DNA from: Orobanche coerulescens
Taxonomy: Eukaryota; Streptophyta; Magnoliopsida; Lamiales; Orobanchaceae
DNA length: 64,000 nt
Direction: 5' to 3'
Assembly: GCA_033398695.1 (NCBI GenBank)
Contig: CM065815.1
Location: forward strand, 144,939,001-145,003,000
Positions 21,546 to 32,053 of the stretch are shown here, in pieces. The notes beneath the pieces were generated by a model. The model ran no database searches, was not told the DNA's origin, and saw nothing but the letters and a program-made list of their open reading frames with translations. Each line of letters begins with the position of its first letter. The stretch's first letter is position 1. A program made the translations under genes and the position numbers.

Positions 21546-23018
21546 ATGTTAACCAAACTGGGTATTGTTCCAAAACCTGAACATTGTTCTCTTGTGGACT
21601 GTAAGTGGTTATATAAGGTTAAAAATGAAGTAGAGAATATCAGATTTAAAGCTAGGTTGGTTGCTAAAGGTTTCACTCAAAAGGAAGGAATTGATTACAC
21701 TAAGATATTTGCTCCTGTTGTGAAATTCACCACCGTGCGTATCATGCTTGCTCTGGTTGCTCACTTTAATTGGGAATTAAAACAAATGGATGTTAAAACT
21801 GCTTTTCTTCATGGTGAATTAAATGAGAAAATTTATATGAGGCAGCCAGAAGGTTTTGTCGACTCTAAGAAACCTGATCACGTTTGCCTTCTTAAAAAGG
21901 CCCTTTATGGCCTAAAACAGTCTCCAAGGCAATGGAACAAGAAGTTTGACTCTTACATGATTTCTTTAAAATTCAAACGTAGCTCGTACGACCCTTGTCT
22001 CTATTTTAAAGTAGACTCCACTATTCCTATCTTCTTGCTTATCTATGTGGATGACATGTTACTTGTGAGTCCGTGCATAAAATTAATTGATCATGTTAGG
22101 TCTTGTCTTAGTGATCAATTTGACATGAAATACCTTGGAGACGCCGAGAAAATTTTAGGCATGAATATTGTTAGAGATAGGAAAAACTTTTCTTTGTTTC
22201 TAAATCAGTCTTCCTACATAGAGAAAATACTTGGAAAATTTTCTATGACTGCTGCAAAACCTGCTTCTGTGCCTCTTGCTGCCCATTTTCTGTTAAGCAA
22301 AGATCAATCCCCAAAATCTAGTGAAGAAGAAAAAATAATGGAAAAAATTCCCTACGCTAATGCTATAGGATCAGTCATGTATCTCATAGTTAGTACGAGA
22401 CCTGATATAGCCTATGCTGTCAGTTGCTTGAGTAGATACATGTCTAATCCTGGTATGCCTCATTGGGAAGCCTTGAAGTGGCTTCTCCGTTATTTGAAAT
22501 CCTCTGTGGATGTTGGTATTAAGTTTTCTAAATCTGGTGATGGTGTTAAACTTGTTGGATATGTGGATTCTAACTTTGCTAATGATCGTGACAATCGAAA
22601 ATCCACGACCTCTTATGTGTTTACCCTTTGTGGCTCTTGCATTAGTTGGAAATCTCGATTCAGAATGTTGTTGCTTTATCTACAACTGAATCTGAATATG
22701 TTGCTACAACTGAGGCATTTAAAGAAGCCATATGGCTAAAGGGTCTTCTGTCCGAAATTGGTTTTCTGAAAGAAAAAGTCGTGGTATTTTCAGATAGTCA
22801 ATCTGGAATTCAGCTTTGTAAAAATCCTGTCTTTCATGATCGCACTAAAACAAATTGATGTTAAATTTCATTTTATTCGTGACATTGTTGAAAAAGGTGA
22901 ACTTGATCTTGGAAAAATTCCCTCAGAATTCAATCCTGCAGATATGGGCACCAAATGCTTGCCTTTGGAGAAGTTTGTGTCCTGCACTGATCTGCTGAAC
23001 TTGGGAACTCAAGACTAA
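21546..23018 (+). pseudogene. pol: Copia reverse transcriptase and RNase H, frameshifted
   Basis: The main frame, 21546-22739, contains the reverse transcriptase: CKWLYKVK, RLVAKGFTQKEGIDY, MDVKTAFLHGEL, LKKALYGLKQSPRQW and the catalytic YVDDM (22044-22058). RNase H follows with STRPDIAYAVSCLSRYM and KLVGYVDSNFANDRDNRKST. A frameshift near 22660 moves the rest to 22646-22858 ([29 protein letters not shown]). A second shift moves the C-terminus to 22836-23018 (HFIRDIVEKGELDL, PADMGTK). The enzyme would copy element RNA into DNA, but the two frameshifts remove the RNase H end. Confidence 0.9.
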
Positions 23019-23197
23019 CTCTTAGTCTTTGCCTTCTTTGTGATGGCTTTACATTCTTAGTGAATTATTATATCTTTGTGATAGTCCTGCTTTCTTAGTG
23101 ATTGCTTTTCTTTGTGATTACCTGTACTTACTTTGTGTTTTGTGTGTGCAGGTGATGTCCGGCGATGATGACCTCCGTCTCCCTTATGTACCCCGAT

Positions 23198-23222
23198 GAC
23201 TCATTTGGCCCAGGTGGAGATT
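23198..23222 (+). promoter_or_regulatory. Purine-rich tract before Copia 3' LTR
   Basis: A purine-rich stretch with GGTGGAGAT lies directly before the 3' LTR. It is the expected plus-strand primer, although it is short and imperfect. Confidence 0.5.
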
Positions 23223-24133
23223 TGTTGGGATTATGTGGCCCAAATGAATAAAATAATGAGGGCCCAAAAAATAATCTATCTCCTGCAGCCCACTTAAAAT
23301 CGGACCCGGCCCGGAATCCTTTTGGAAGCAGCCCATTAAGGCTGGATTAATCTTGGCCATTCATCTGGTATCTTTAATCCTGGCCATTGGTTTATATTAA
23401 CCCTACATATATAAACCCCCCCTAACCAAACCCTACCCCTCATTTCCCTTCACCCCCGCCGTCTGCTCACTCTCTACCTTATCTCTCCACCCCCGATTTA
23501 CTTTCCTTTCTCCTCGGTCTTTGACCTGCTCCTCCGATGGAAAGTAAATCTGCCCGATTTCTTCTCTTCGTTTGGTTGTTCCGATTCTCCTATAAATCCC
23601 GTTTTCGGTGGAGATGAAAAAAAACGAAAAAAAAAGAGAGCAAGATATATCTGTTCCTTTGAATCCTTCGGTTTTCTCAGTGAAATATTTGAGGGGTTTT
23701 CTGGGTGAGCTTTGTGAGAAAGGGGATCTGATATTTCTGGGGGTTTTCGGTTGCTTTGTGCTTCGATTTTGGTTTGGGGGTTTTGGACCAGTCGAATCTT
23801 GCTTTGTGCTTGGATTCGCCGGAGGTTGCTTCCGGTTCCGGTAGTGGGTTCGGTTCGAGGTGCTGGCCGCGGGTCTTGTGAGTCCAGGACGTGGCTACGG
23901 GGACGGAGAGGCCAGAGCCGGCCGGATTTTCCCATTGTGATTTTCTTCGGCTTCGGCCGTGTGGTTTGATCTTCCTATTTCTTACTGTTTTTAAGTTTAT
24001 TTTTCCAGTTTTTGTTTGTTTCGTAAAATTAGAAGTTGTGTAATCCCTAATCCCTATCCCGAGTAGATTCGTGTAATAGTTATATTTGTTATAATTATTG
24101 TAATAATATTTCCACCCGATTCGGACCAATACT

Positions 24134-24138
<5 letters not shown>
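23223..24138 (+). mobile_element. Copia 3' LTR (916 bp)
   Basis: This LTR is a close match to 17561-18468, with small indels such as near 23305-23340 and 23855-23940. The few differences suggest a fairly recent insertion compared with the other elements here. Confidence 0.92.
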
Positions 24139-24170
<32 letters not shown>

Positions 24171-24700
24171 TTTTTGGTTAATTTTCAGAGTGAATTACTA
24201 TGTATTAATATTTTTGGATTTTTTTTCAGATTTCTATAATTATATAATTTTGTTAAATTTTCAGATTTTTTTTCATGATTATATGTTTTTAATATGATAT
24301 ATCTTCTCTCCCTCTCTCACAAATAATAATGTGGCTTGGAGTTTATGTCTAACATACGATGTTTATTTCTATTAATATGATTATACTATTTTCTATAATT
24401 GTTCGTATTGGTGGGCATGCATCCAGCAATTTGAAAACAAGTACTCAAACATACGATTATGTCTAATACTTCTAGAAACTTATTGTTTAGCTTTTAATTT
24501 CTTATTCTTAGTTCTTTTAATCTCAATATATATAGTTTAATTTTTTGGTTAATTTTCAGAGTAAATTACTATGTATTAATATTTTTTGATTTTTTTTTCA
24601 TATTTCTATAATTATATCATTTTGTTAAATTTCAGAATTTTCTTCACGATTATATGCTTTTAATATGGTACTCTCTCACAAATAATAATGTGATGAAGAT
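24139..24700. repeat. Dispersed AT-rich repeat, two partial copies
   Basis: An (AT)n run (24139-24166) is followed by TAATTTTTTGGTTAATTTTC and TACTATGTATTAATATTTTT. The same block recurs at 24536-24690, preceded at 24414-24530 by the GGCATGCATCC block seen at 16371. A third version lies at 44765-44930. This is a moderately repeated noncoding family of unknown class. Confidence 0.7.
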
Positions 24701-25151
24701 GGGTGTATTCAATTCAGATTTCGGTGTATTAATAATAATCCATAGATTTTTAAAAATTTTGGCGGATTAGAAATAATGCATGGATTAATAATAATTATCG
24801 TAGAATTTTATAAAGTTGATGAAGAGTCTTTCGGATTTACAAATGGATTTTTAGAAATCTTTCTAAATCTCATTGATTTTGTGAGATTTCAAAACTTACG
24901 AAAAACACTAACAAATCCTTCAAAATTCATGAATTTTTGCATACTCCATATTTTAATGAATTGTTTTAAATCCAGATTGAATACATCGAGATTTTAAATG
25001 ACATTTTGAAATCCTAATTGAATACACCAAGATTTTAAATGAAATTCTGAAATCCAAATTGAATATATCAAGATTTCAATGAATTTAGAACAATTCAAAT
25101 TGAATACCCTAAAATTTCTAAAATCCAAAAAAAATTCAATCGAATACAACC
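24701..25151. mobile_element. MITE-like element with degenerate terminal inverted repeats
   Basis: The left end GGGTGTATTCAATTCAGATT at 24701 is mirrored at 25129-25151 by AAATTCAATCGAATACAACC. The body has repeated words such as AAATCCAAATTGAATACA and CAAGATTTTAAATGAAAT. No coding frame is present. The size of 450 bp and the structure fit a MITE; I see no clear target duplication, so the superfamily is open. Confidence 0.55.
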
Positions 25152-25379
25152 TCGAAATCTCGAAAAACGCATTTATTCTCTTTTTTGGTGATAAAAGTTT
25201 GGCAGGCAGGCGTGATTTAAGAAAATCGTGAAGAAAAGAAAGAATGGAAAGAAAAAAGAGTGGAGTAGGAATCTAGTCATATGAACCCCATATAATACAA
25301 ATTTTGTCATGCAACTTTATATTGTCAAATTCTAGCCAATTTCATGAATTGTGGACAATTTTACGCTTCAACCTATTTT

Positions 25380-25560
25380 TATCTCGTTCTTTTCTTTTCA
25401 TTTATTATTTTTCTCTCTCCTCTCTTTTCACCTTTCTCCTCTCCGTTTTCTATCTCATCCTTTTTCTCTCTCCCCTCTCTTTTCATCTTTTTATTCCACC
25501 CTTCACTTTCTCCTCTCTTCTCATCTTTCTCTCTCCATTTCTTTCTCTTTCTCTATCTAA
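25380..25560. repeat. CT-rich low-complexity tract (left arm)
   Basis: Nearly all pyrimidine on the plus strand (TCTCTCCTCTC, TTTCTCTC). It pairs in inverted orientation with the purine tract at 27655-27920. The long Phe/Ser/Leu-rich open frames through it are composition artefacts. Confidence 0.85.
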
Positions 25561-25616
25561 AAATATTCAAAATCTCGTCGGAAACCATCGCCGCCGCTGC
25601 TATCCCACAAACCACC

Positions 25617-25649
25617 ATGGAGCTCGTAATAATCTCGACAGAACTCAAG
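25617..25649 (+). other. Possible captured first exon (ATG plus splice donor)
   Basis: ACCACCATGG gives a strong plant start context, followed by eleven codons and CAAG/GTTCGG, a good donor site. Upstream is a CT-rich leader like that of a gene. Joining to the acceptor-like TATTGTAG at 27170 gives an immediate stop, so no intact spliced product is supported. Confidence 0.25.
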
Positions 25650-25864
25650 GTTCGGGATCTTCCCTACTCTCTCTTTCGATTTTATTTCTCTTTCTCCATC
25701 TTTCTCTCTAGAAAAATCCTAGATCTAACTTGAAATAATGTTATTTTCGTATTTATTTTTGATGATTTACAAGTTTTCATATGATTCCTGGTGATTCGTG
25801 GTATATTTGGGGTGATTTCCGACCGATTTATATGTATTGGTGTTTTAGATCTAGTTTTTCGCAT

Positions 25865-27600
25865 GTTTGCATACGTGGTTACGAATTTACAGTTGTTACG
25901 ATTTATTGATTTCGTACTGGGTTACCATGTTACAATATTGTCATTTCGTATCACTGTGCCTTGATTTACTGTTAAGATTTTATCATTTCGTATCATTATG
26001 AAGTTACGAAATTTGAATTTCATAACACATTTGTGCCGATTTGAAATTTTCGTATTGGAGATTTGGTATACATGTTACGAATTCGTAACTGTTACGATTG
26101 GTGATTGATACGATTTATGGTTGAACTGATAGGTGAATTCATACGAATCTTATTATTATCGCCTGTTTTTCTCAGATCTGTTACACATGTTACGAAAAAT
26201 TCAATTTCGTATTGAATATTCTGATACGATTTTACATTTTCGTATTGAAGTAATGGTACGAAAAGAAAGAATAAATGATACGAAATGTGTTCATAATAAG
26301 GTTATAACTCTGTTACGAATTTAGAATTTCGGATTGGATATTTTGTATCCTTGTTACGAAATTCGTATTTGGTATCGTCATTTTTATGCTTATTGGGTTT
26401 TTTGTGCAATTTAGTAACACTGTTAATTATGTTGTTATGAAATTCGTATTTCGTAACAAATGTTACCAATTTCGTAACAGATGTTACGAATTTCGAAATT
26501 CGTAACTAATTCTGTTGTGTGAGATCTGGTTACGAAGTTACGAAATTTAAATTTCGTAACACAATTGGGGTAATGATATGAAAAGCAAGAATAAGTAATA
26601 CGAAATGTGATTTTCATAATAAGGTTATAACTTTGTTACGAATTTAGAATTTCGTATTGGATATTTTGTATCCTGTTAAGAATTTCGTAATTCGTATGGT
26701 CATTTTTAAGCTTATTGGGGTTTTTTGTGAGATTTAGTAACACTATTAATTATGTTGTTACGAATTTCATATTTCGTAACAAATGTTTATCAATTTCCTA
26801 ACATATCGAATTTCAAAATTCATAACTAATTCTGCCGTGTGAGATGTTGTTACGAAGTTATGAAATTTAAATTTCGTAACACATTTGTGCGATGTACATA
26901 TTTTTGTCCTGTTTTTTAACCCGGTTAAGAAGTATAATTTCGTAACACTTATTGTTGATACGAATTTCGTAACATTGTACTCCTTTGATTTTGTTGTGAA
27001 TTCTTGTTACGCCGTAACTAATTCTGATCAGTTACGAAATTGTAAAATCATAACAGGTTGTGTTTTGTAACTGTGTTACGAATTATAATTTTGTAACATA
27101 ATTTGCTATTTCGTAACATTATTTACATGTTCTGAATTATTGATTTGATTTTATTGTTTGTTTATTGTAGAACAAATGAACTTTTAGTCGAAAGAATCTG
27201 GCATCAGAAAACCACCGGATTATGCTAACTGGTGGGGAGAACACAGTAAAGGATATCCGCTGAAATCAACACTTGGAGCCTTCATGAAACTCCCCGATAT
27301 CGTCTTAAGATCCAAAAAAGCGCTCCATTACATCATGACTTGTTTCTCTATGCAAATTATAATTTTTTTATTTCATATCAACATGACTTGTTTCTCTATT
27401 ACGAATTTATGATTTCGTATCAGTTTGTCATTATTCTATGTTACGAACTTTACAGTTCATATAAATATACCTTGTTTCTCTGTTACGAATTTATGATTTC
27501 ATATCACTTTGTCATAATTCCATGTTACGATTTTATGAATTCGTATCAATTTGTCATAATTTCAAGTTACGAATTCAATATTTCATATCAGTGCGATGTA
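25865..27600. repeat. Field of TTACGAA / TTCGTAA half-palindromes
   Basis: Words such as GTTACGAATTTCGTAAC, TTACGAATTCGTAAC and ATTTCGTAACA recur more than thirty times, often paired as inverted repeats. Two segments of about 330 bp are tandem near-copies (about 26255-26585 and 26586-26900; both contain TTATAACT.TGTTACGAATTTAG and TTAATTATGTTGTTA). A looser tandem unit of about 70 bp, CTTGTTTCTCTRTTACGAAT, follows at 27340-27600. There are no credible coding frames in the field. Confidence 0.85.
27188..27366 (+). pseudogene. Gene-like open fragment inside inverted-repeat element
   Basis: After an acceptor-like TTGTTTATTGTAG (27170), a frame opens at 27188 directly after a TAG and runs for about 60 codons before reaching repeat sequence. 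It includes SGIRKPPDYANWWGEHSKG and LKSTLGAFMKLPDIV. Composition here is balanced and unlike the AT-rich repeats on both sides, which is what a captured exon would look like. It has no start of its own and I do not recognise the protein. Confidence 0.35.
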
Positions 27601-28005
27601 CATATTTTTAAACTTAAAATTTTATAAAATACAAAACAATACCTCAAAATCGACTTCAAGTCGCGAAATCAGAAAAAGGAAAAGAAAAAAAATGAAGAAG
27701 AAAAAAAAAAGCAAGAAAAAAAGGTGAAGAGGAAAGAGAGAGAAAAGAAAGAAAAGAGAAAAATGAAGAAATGAAGAGTGGAGAGAATATCTATCGAGAA
27801 AGAGAGAGAGAGAGAGAGAGAAAAAGAGAGAGAGAAAAAGAGAAAAGAGAAGATGGAAAAGAAATGAAGAAAAAAGAATGGGAAAAAATAAAGAGAAAAT
27901 AGGGAAAAATTGAAAAGTAAGGGTAAAATAGTCCAAAAACACTAAAATTGGCTAGAATTTGTCCATATAAAATTCATTGACAAATATTGTAGTCCACCTA
28001 ATCAA

Positions 28006-28756
28006 AGTGGCTATTTAGTTGTATTACCTCAACAAAAAAAACGAGAGAGGGAGAGAGGAGTGAAGGAAGAAAGAGGTGAGAGAGAGGAAAGAAGTAAACA
28101 GGAAAAATGAGGGGATAACAAAAAGAGGAGAGACGGAGAGAGAGAAGTTGGACCGGGAATTACTTTTTTGTATTTTATAAAATAGATCGTTTATTATCCC
28201 TTGTAATATTAAGATACAGGCCGATTATTTTTCTGTAGAAATTAATAAGTGAATTATTGAATATGTTTTCAAAAAATTATAGATTAATCCCTGTACTTTA
28301 TTTAAGGCATCGTACGCATAAGAGGATAGAAGAGAATACATATTTTTTGAAACACATAAGGGTAATATGGCATTTTAATTTACACATGGCGCAATCTGTT
28401 CATTTTTCAAAATATAGAAGGATATTATGACTACTTAATTTTTACAAAAGAATAAATGATCCATTTTTATAAAACGTATAAATTATAAAAATAAAAAATC
28501 TATGCATATTATAAATATAAATTAAAAAAATTGGGGTGATTTTCTTTTACATTTATAGTCTTTTCTCTCAAGTAAACAAACAGACAAGAATCCCGCATTT
28601 AGAGAGTGGTGCTTTCTTAAAAGAAGTCAAATCAATATTGTGAAACAATTCTTTACGGCGAGAATATAGACTTGTATCAATTTTAAATATAAGAATATTT
28701 ATTTTTACTTTTATGTAATAATATTTCATTTGATACGCAAATTGTCGGTTATAATA
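28006..28756. other. AT-rich and purine-rich noncoding stretch
   Basis: A GA-rich run (28040-28145) is followed by AT-rich DNA with no coding frame, RNA gene or recognised repeat end. Confidence 0.5.
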
Positions 28757-29023
28757 TAGGTGACTCGAATGTATTTTATGCGACCAGATGCAATCAGGCG
28801 ACTCGAATAGATATTTCGAATGCATTTTAGGTGATTCGAATGTAATTCAGTAACTCGAGTAGGTGATTGAATGTATATTAGGTGGCTCGAATAAGTGACT
28901 CGAATACATTCTAGGTGACTTGGATATAATTTGATGGCTGGAATATGTGACACAAATGTATATTAGGTGACTCAAATACTTAGGCGATTCAGATGTAATA
29001 ATGTGACTCGAATATATGACGGA
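28757..29023. repeat. Degenerate minisatellite, GGTGACTCGAATGTATATTA type
   Basis: About a dozen imperfect units of 18-24 bp share GTGACTCGAAT followed by GTATATTAG-like text. The series stops at the Tekay element at 29024 and one trace (ACGGATAGTCAG) continues at 40584, so the element inserted at its right edge. Confidence 0.75.
29019..29023. repeat. Target-site duplication ACGGA (left)
   Basis: ACGGA at 29019-29023 directly before the LTR matches ACGGA at 40584-40588 directly after the 3' LTR. This proves that 29024-40583 is one insertion. Confidence 0.92.
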
Positions 29024-31614
29024 TGTAACGCCCCGATTTCGCATATACATTTATTGTGAATTATAGAAAAATAAGTTCAATTTTATTAAATTAATACCCG
29101 AATAATTTATCATTTAATTTATTTTATTTCATGATCATGCAAATTCATTTGTCATTATAACTCATGCCAAGTCATGTGATTCATGTCGTGTCATTTCTCA
29201 TTTTATTTTGTCATGTTTCATGTCATCATTTCTAGGCCCGAGTCAAATTTTAAGTGATATTAATCGTTACCCACAAGATTTCACTAGTCCATTTTAAATA
29301 AATTTTAATCCATTTATTTTGGGCCCAATTCATTATCAAGCCCAAACTCTATGATTAATTAAGAGCCCAATTATCATTATAATATCCAGCCCATATTTCT
29401 CTCTCCTATACTCACACACGATCAGAACATGGGGAAGGAGTTTTCTTCATCTCACACTATCACCACCTTAGTGGGAGTAGTGGACATCATGGGGAGGAAG
29501 TTATTCTTCATGGGAAGAATCAGTTATCGAATTCCAGTATAAAACCACAAACAAAATTTTCACAAGAACATTCACAACAATTCACGTTTCACTTTTACCA
29601 TCTCAAACCTCAGACAACCAAAAAAAACTCAATCTCAGAATCATACAGCAGAAATCCCCCCATACCTGTAGAGAAGATTACATGATACACTAGAAATCAC
29701 ACACACACACACACACCAGCAAATCTCATTTTTACAGCAAAAGAGTTTCGTCTCAAGAAAAAGTGTTACATCAGAAATCCTTTCACTCTGAAACCGCCAC
29801 AACAAGTAAACTCCTTAAATCTCAAACGTTTGTTTCTCGAATTTCACACTGTTTTCAGTCCCCTGTTTCTTCTTACCCGACTTTTCCATTAAAACACACA
29901 CAAAATATAAGGTTCTTATTCTCTGCCGATTGTCGGAAACATTTTCTCAACCCCACTGCAAATACCTCATCTTTTCAACAAATGTAACATCAAATTTTCA
30001 TGCTTCATTCAATCCACCTGATACACACACACACAATTCAGAAACCCAATTCTATTTAAGACCCAGGTCAGAAGTTGAAGGAGGGTAAACCTGGGAAATA
30101 TCCTTCAAGGGCCGCGGCCGTATTCAGCCCTCAGCCACGTCAGCGCAACCTATTTCGGACTCAAACCCAGTCCACAACGGCAAGTCGCCGCTACATTCCA
30201 TCGACCCGAGAACCATAACCTTCCTTAGTTCCATCGGGAGTCGAATCGAGAATTGTGGGGGTTCGATTCGTGTTTGGGAACAGGGATAGCAGACAACCAC
30301 TGCTCGGGACTTAGAAACCGCTACCGATATTCTCGTCGGCCGGCATCGAGATGGGATGCAGATATAGAGAGAGTGTCGTGGGGAGACAGAAGAAGACGAT
30401 GACCCTTCTTTTCTTTGGGTTACGAACGGGCTGGGGGTAGGGGATTATGTTGGCCGATTTTAATCCCAACCAATTGGGCCAATATCTTTCCCAACCCAAA
30501 TTTTTCCTTTGTACCCTATTCATCCAGCCCATTTTAATTTAGTTTTTTAGCTAGCTTAAATCCCAAATCACTCCAAGTCCAATTTTATTTCGAGTCAAAT
30601 AAATTCCTTCAATTCCAGCCCTCAGATAGTTAATTCTTACGGATTAACCCCAATCAACCTTATAACTCCTTCAATTTCAGTCCTTAAATATTGAATTCCT
30701 TCAATTTTACTTCAACCAGCTTTTCAATAATTAAAAATTCAGCCTTATTTATCCGAGCCATTAGATTATTGATTGTATTCATTAATAGCAATAATTCAAT
30801 TTTAATCTATGCCTCGTATTTTATTCCCAGTTATTATATATTTACAAATTATAATAATAGTGATTATTATTATTAATTGTAGATAATAACAAGAATTTAC
30901 CGGCCTAGAATTGTCGAGTCAAGCATCATCATCACATTCAAGTTCGAGAACTGCATTTTATCCAGGTGTGGGGATTTATTACGCTTTTGTTTATTTTAAT
31001 TATTTTATATTGTCTCGTATGTGCACGTGAAATCAGTCAGAAGCGCTTAAATGTGCAATCAGTCAGAAGCGCTTAAATGTGCAAATCAGTCAGAAGCACT
31101 TAAATGTGCAATCAGTCAGAAGCACTTAAATGTGCAAATCAGTCAGAAGCACTTAATTGTGCAAATCAGTCAGAAGCAGTTAATTGTGCATAAAGCCTTC
31201 GGGCTAGCCGACGGGCTTCATAATTTATCAGTCATGTTGTTTATACTTGCTAATATATTTAGTAATTAACGTAGACATATTGCGTATCCTCCACACTGAG
31301 CGAGTTGGAAGCTCACCCCACTATTTAACCCCTTTCAGGTTGAGGGGCTCGATGTGGCATGCGATTGAGAGTGGGATGATCAAGCCTATAATCAGATGTT
31401 TATTTATTTAATTTTATTTCTCTCAAATTATGTTTATGAACAAGTGTTCAGTTTATTTTATTTTTATGTCAATGTATGTTTTGTTTTAATAATGACTCGA
31501 GAAGATTACTTGCAAATTATTAAGTTTGTCTTTTGAGATGTATTTCCGCTGCAGCATTTTTATTTATTCTTCTTAAAATTTGAAGAATCATATTTTAGAA
31601 AAGTGGTCGCTACA
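29024..31614 (+). mobile_element. Tekay-like 5' LTR (2591 bp)
   Basis: It is complete, from TGTAACGCCCCGATTTCGC to GTGGTCGCTACA. It has a long AT-rich U3, a short (AC)n run at about 29699-29717 and six 25-bp units at 31031-31190. The open frames at 29763 and 30311 recur in the 3' LTR (38778, 39328) and are LTR shadows. Confidence 0.92.
31031..31190. repeat. Six-unit 24-26-bp tandem repeat in LTR
   Basis: The unit is AATCAGTCAGAAGCACTTAA followed by ATGTGC, six copies. The nested solo LTR has eight (about 36158-36366) and the 3' LTR has four (about 40056-40163). Confidence 0.9.
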
Positions 31615-31618
31615 TAAG

Positions 31619-31630
31619 TGGTATCGGAGC
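31619..31630 (+). promoter_or_regulatory. Primer-binding site of Tekay-like element
   Basis: TGGTATCGGAGC lies four bases after the LTR end. It is one base different from the common initiator methionine tRNA complement TGGTATCAGAGC. Confidence 0.8.
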
Positions 31631-32053
31631 GGGTTTACGGTTCTGTAGACTCGTTAAAATGGTTTCTTTTCCTAAACTGAAAATTTCATTTTCACAAGTA
31701 GTCAAATATTTTTAGCAATTATGATCATCCACCTATGCCGCTCCACGTCGACTCCAAGGTACATTAAGTTATTATTATTTATTATGTGATAAATGCAGCT
31801 TACCAGATCAACCATGATTCATGCATTAATGATGCATCTTCAGTCTATTTTATACATAAGAATTTTATGATAAAGTATTTGGGAATGAAATTATTTTCTA
31901 ATAAATTCATAAGTATATGTGTGACATGTGAAAGTCATCATTGCTAGACATCTCTAGTGCTCAACCTATAGATGTAGTGTAACTCTCCATTTTATTTTTC
32001 TCTCTCGCTGGGTAAGTGTTGAAGGATCGTTGCGTGTGGTATGCCTTAGGATA
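31631..32053 (+). other. Untranslated leader of Tekay-like element
   Basis: About 420 bp of AT-rich DNA before the gag ATG. No coding frame or other signal was found. Confidence 0.6.

Larger units (their letters stand above)
17561..24138 (+). mobile_element. Copia LTR retrotransposon, 6.58 kb, decayed
   Basis: The two LTRs (17561-18468 and 23223-24138) are nearly identical over about 910 bp. Both start TGTTGGGATTATGTGGCCC and end CCAATACTCAACA. Order inside is primer-binding site, leader, gag, protease, integrase, reverse transcriptase, RNase H and purine-rich tract, which is the Copia order. The domains resemble the Tnt1/Tork group. Both flanks are dinucleotide runs: GTGTG on the left and ATATA on the right. 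Insertion into an (AT)n tract with later slippage would explain the lack of a clean target duplication. Stops and frameshifts disable pol. Confidence 0.93.
25262..28005. mobile_element. Large inverted-repeat element with palindrome-rich core
   Basis: The outer parts are inverted copies. At the left is TACAAATTTTGTCATGCAAC, then ATTGTCAAATTCTAGCCAAT, then about 180 bp of CT-rich DNA (25380-25560). At the right is about 260 bp of GA-rich DNA (27655-27920), then ATTGGCTAGAATTTGTCCAT and TTGACAAATATTGTA. The core (25865-27600) has more than thirty TTACG or CGTAA half-sites. Gene-like scraps lie at 25617 and 27188. No transposase is recognisable. Candidate classes are a fold-back element or a Mutator-type element that picked up gene fragments; edges are approximate. 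Confidence 0.55.

Noticed and set aside
25304..25864. Phe/Ser/Leu-rich open frames resembling membrane proteins
   Set aside because: They are produced by the CT-rich arm; the mirror-image GA-rich arm at 27622-27942 gives the same artefact on the other strand.
25617..27190. A spliced host gene joining 25649 to 27171
   Set aside because: The join gives a stop two codons into the second exon, and the intervening DNA is a repeat field.
31031..31190. Regular short repeats that could be mistaken for a CRISPR array
   Set aside because: The units are direct tandem repeats with no unique spacers, inside an LTR of a plant retrotransposon.
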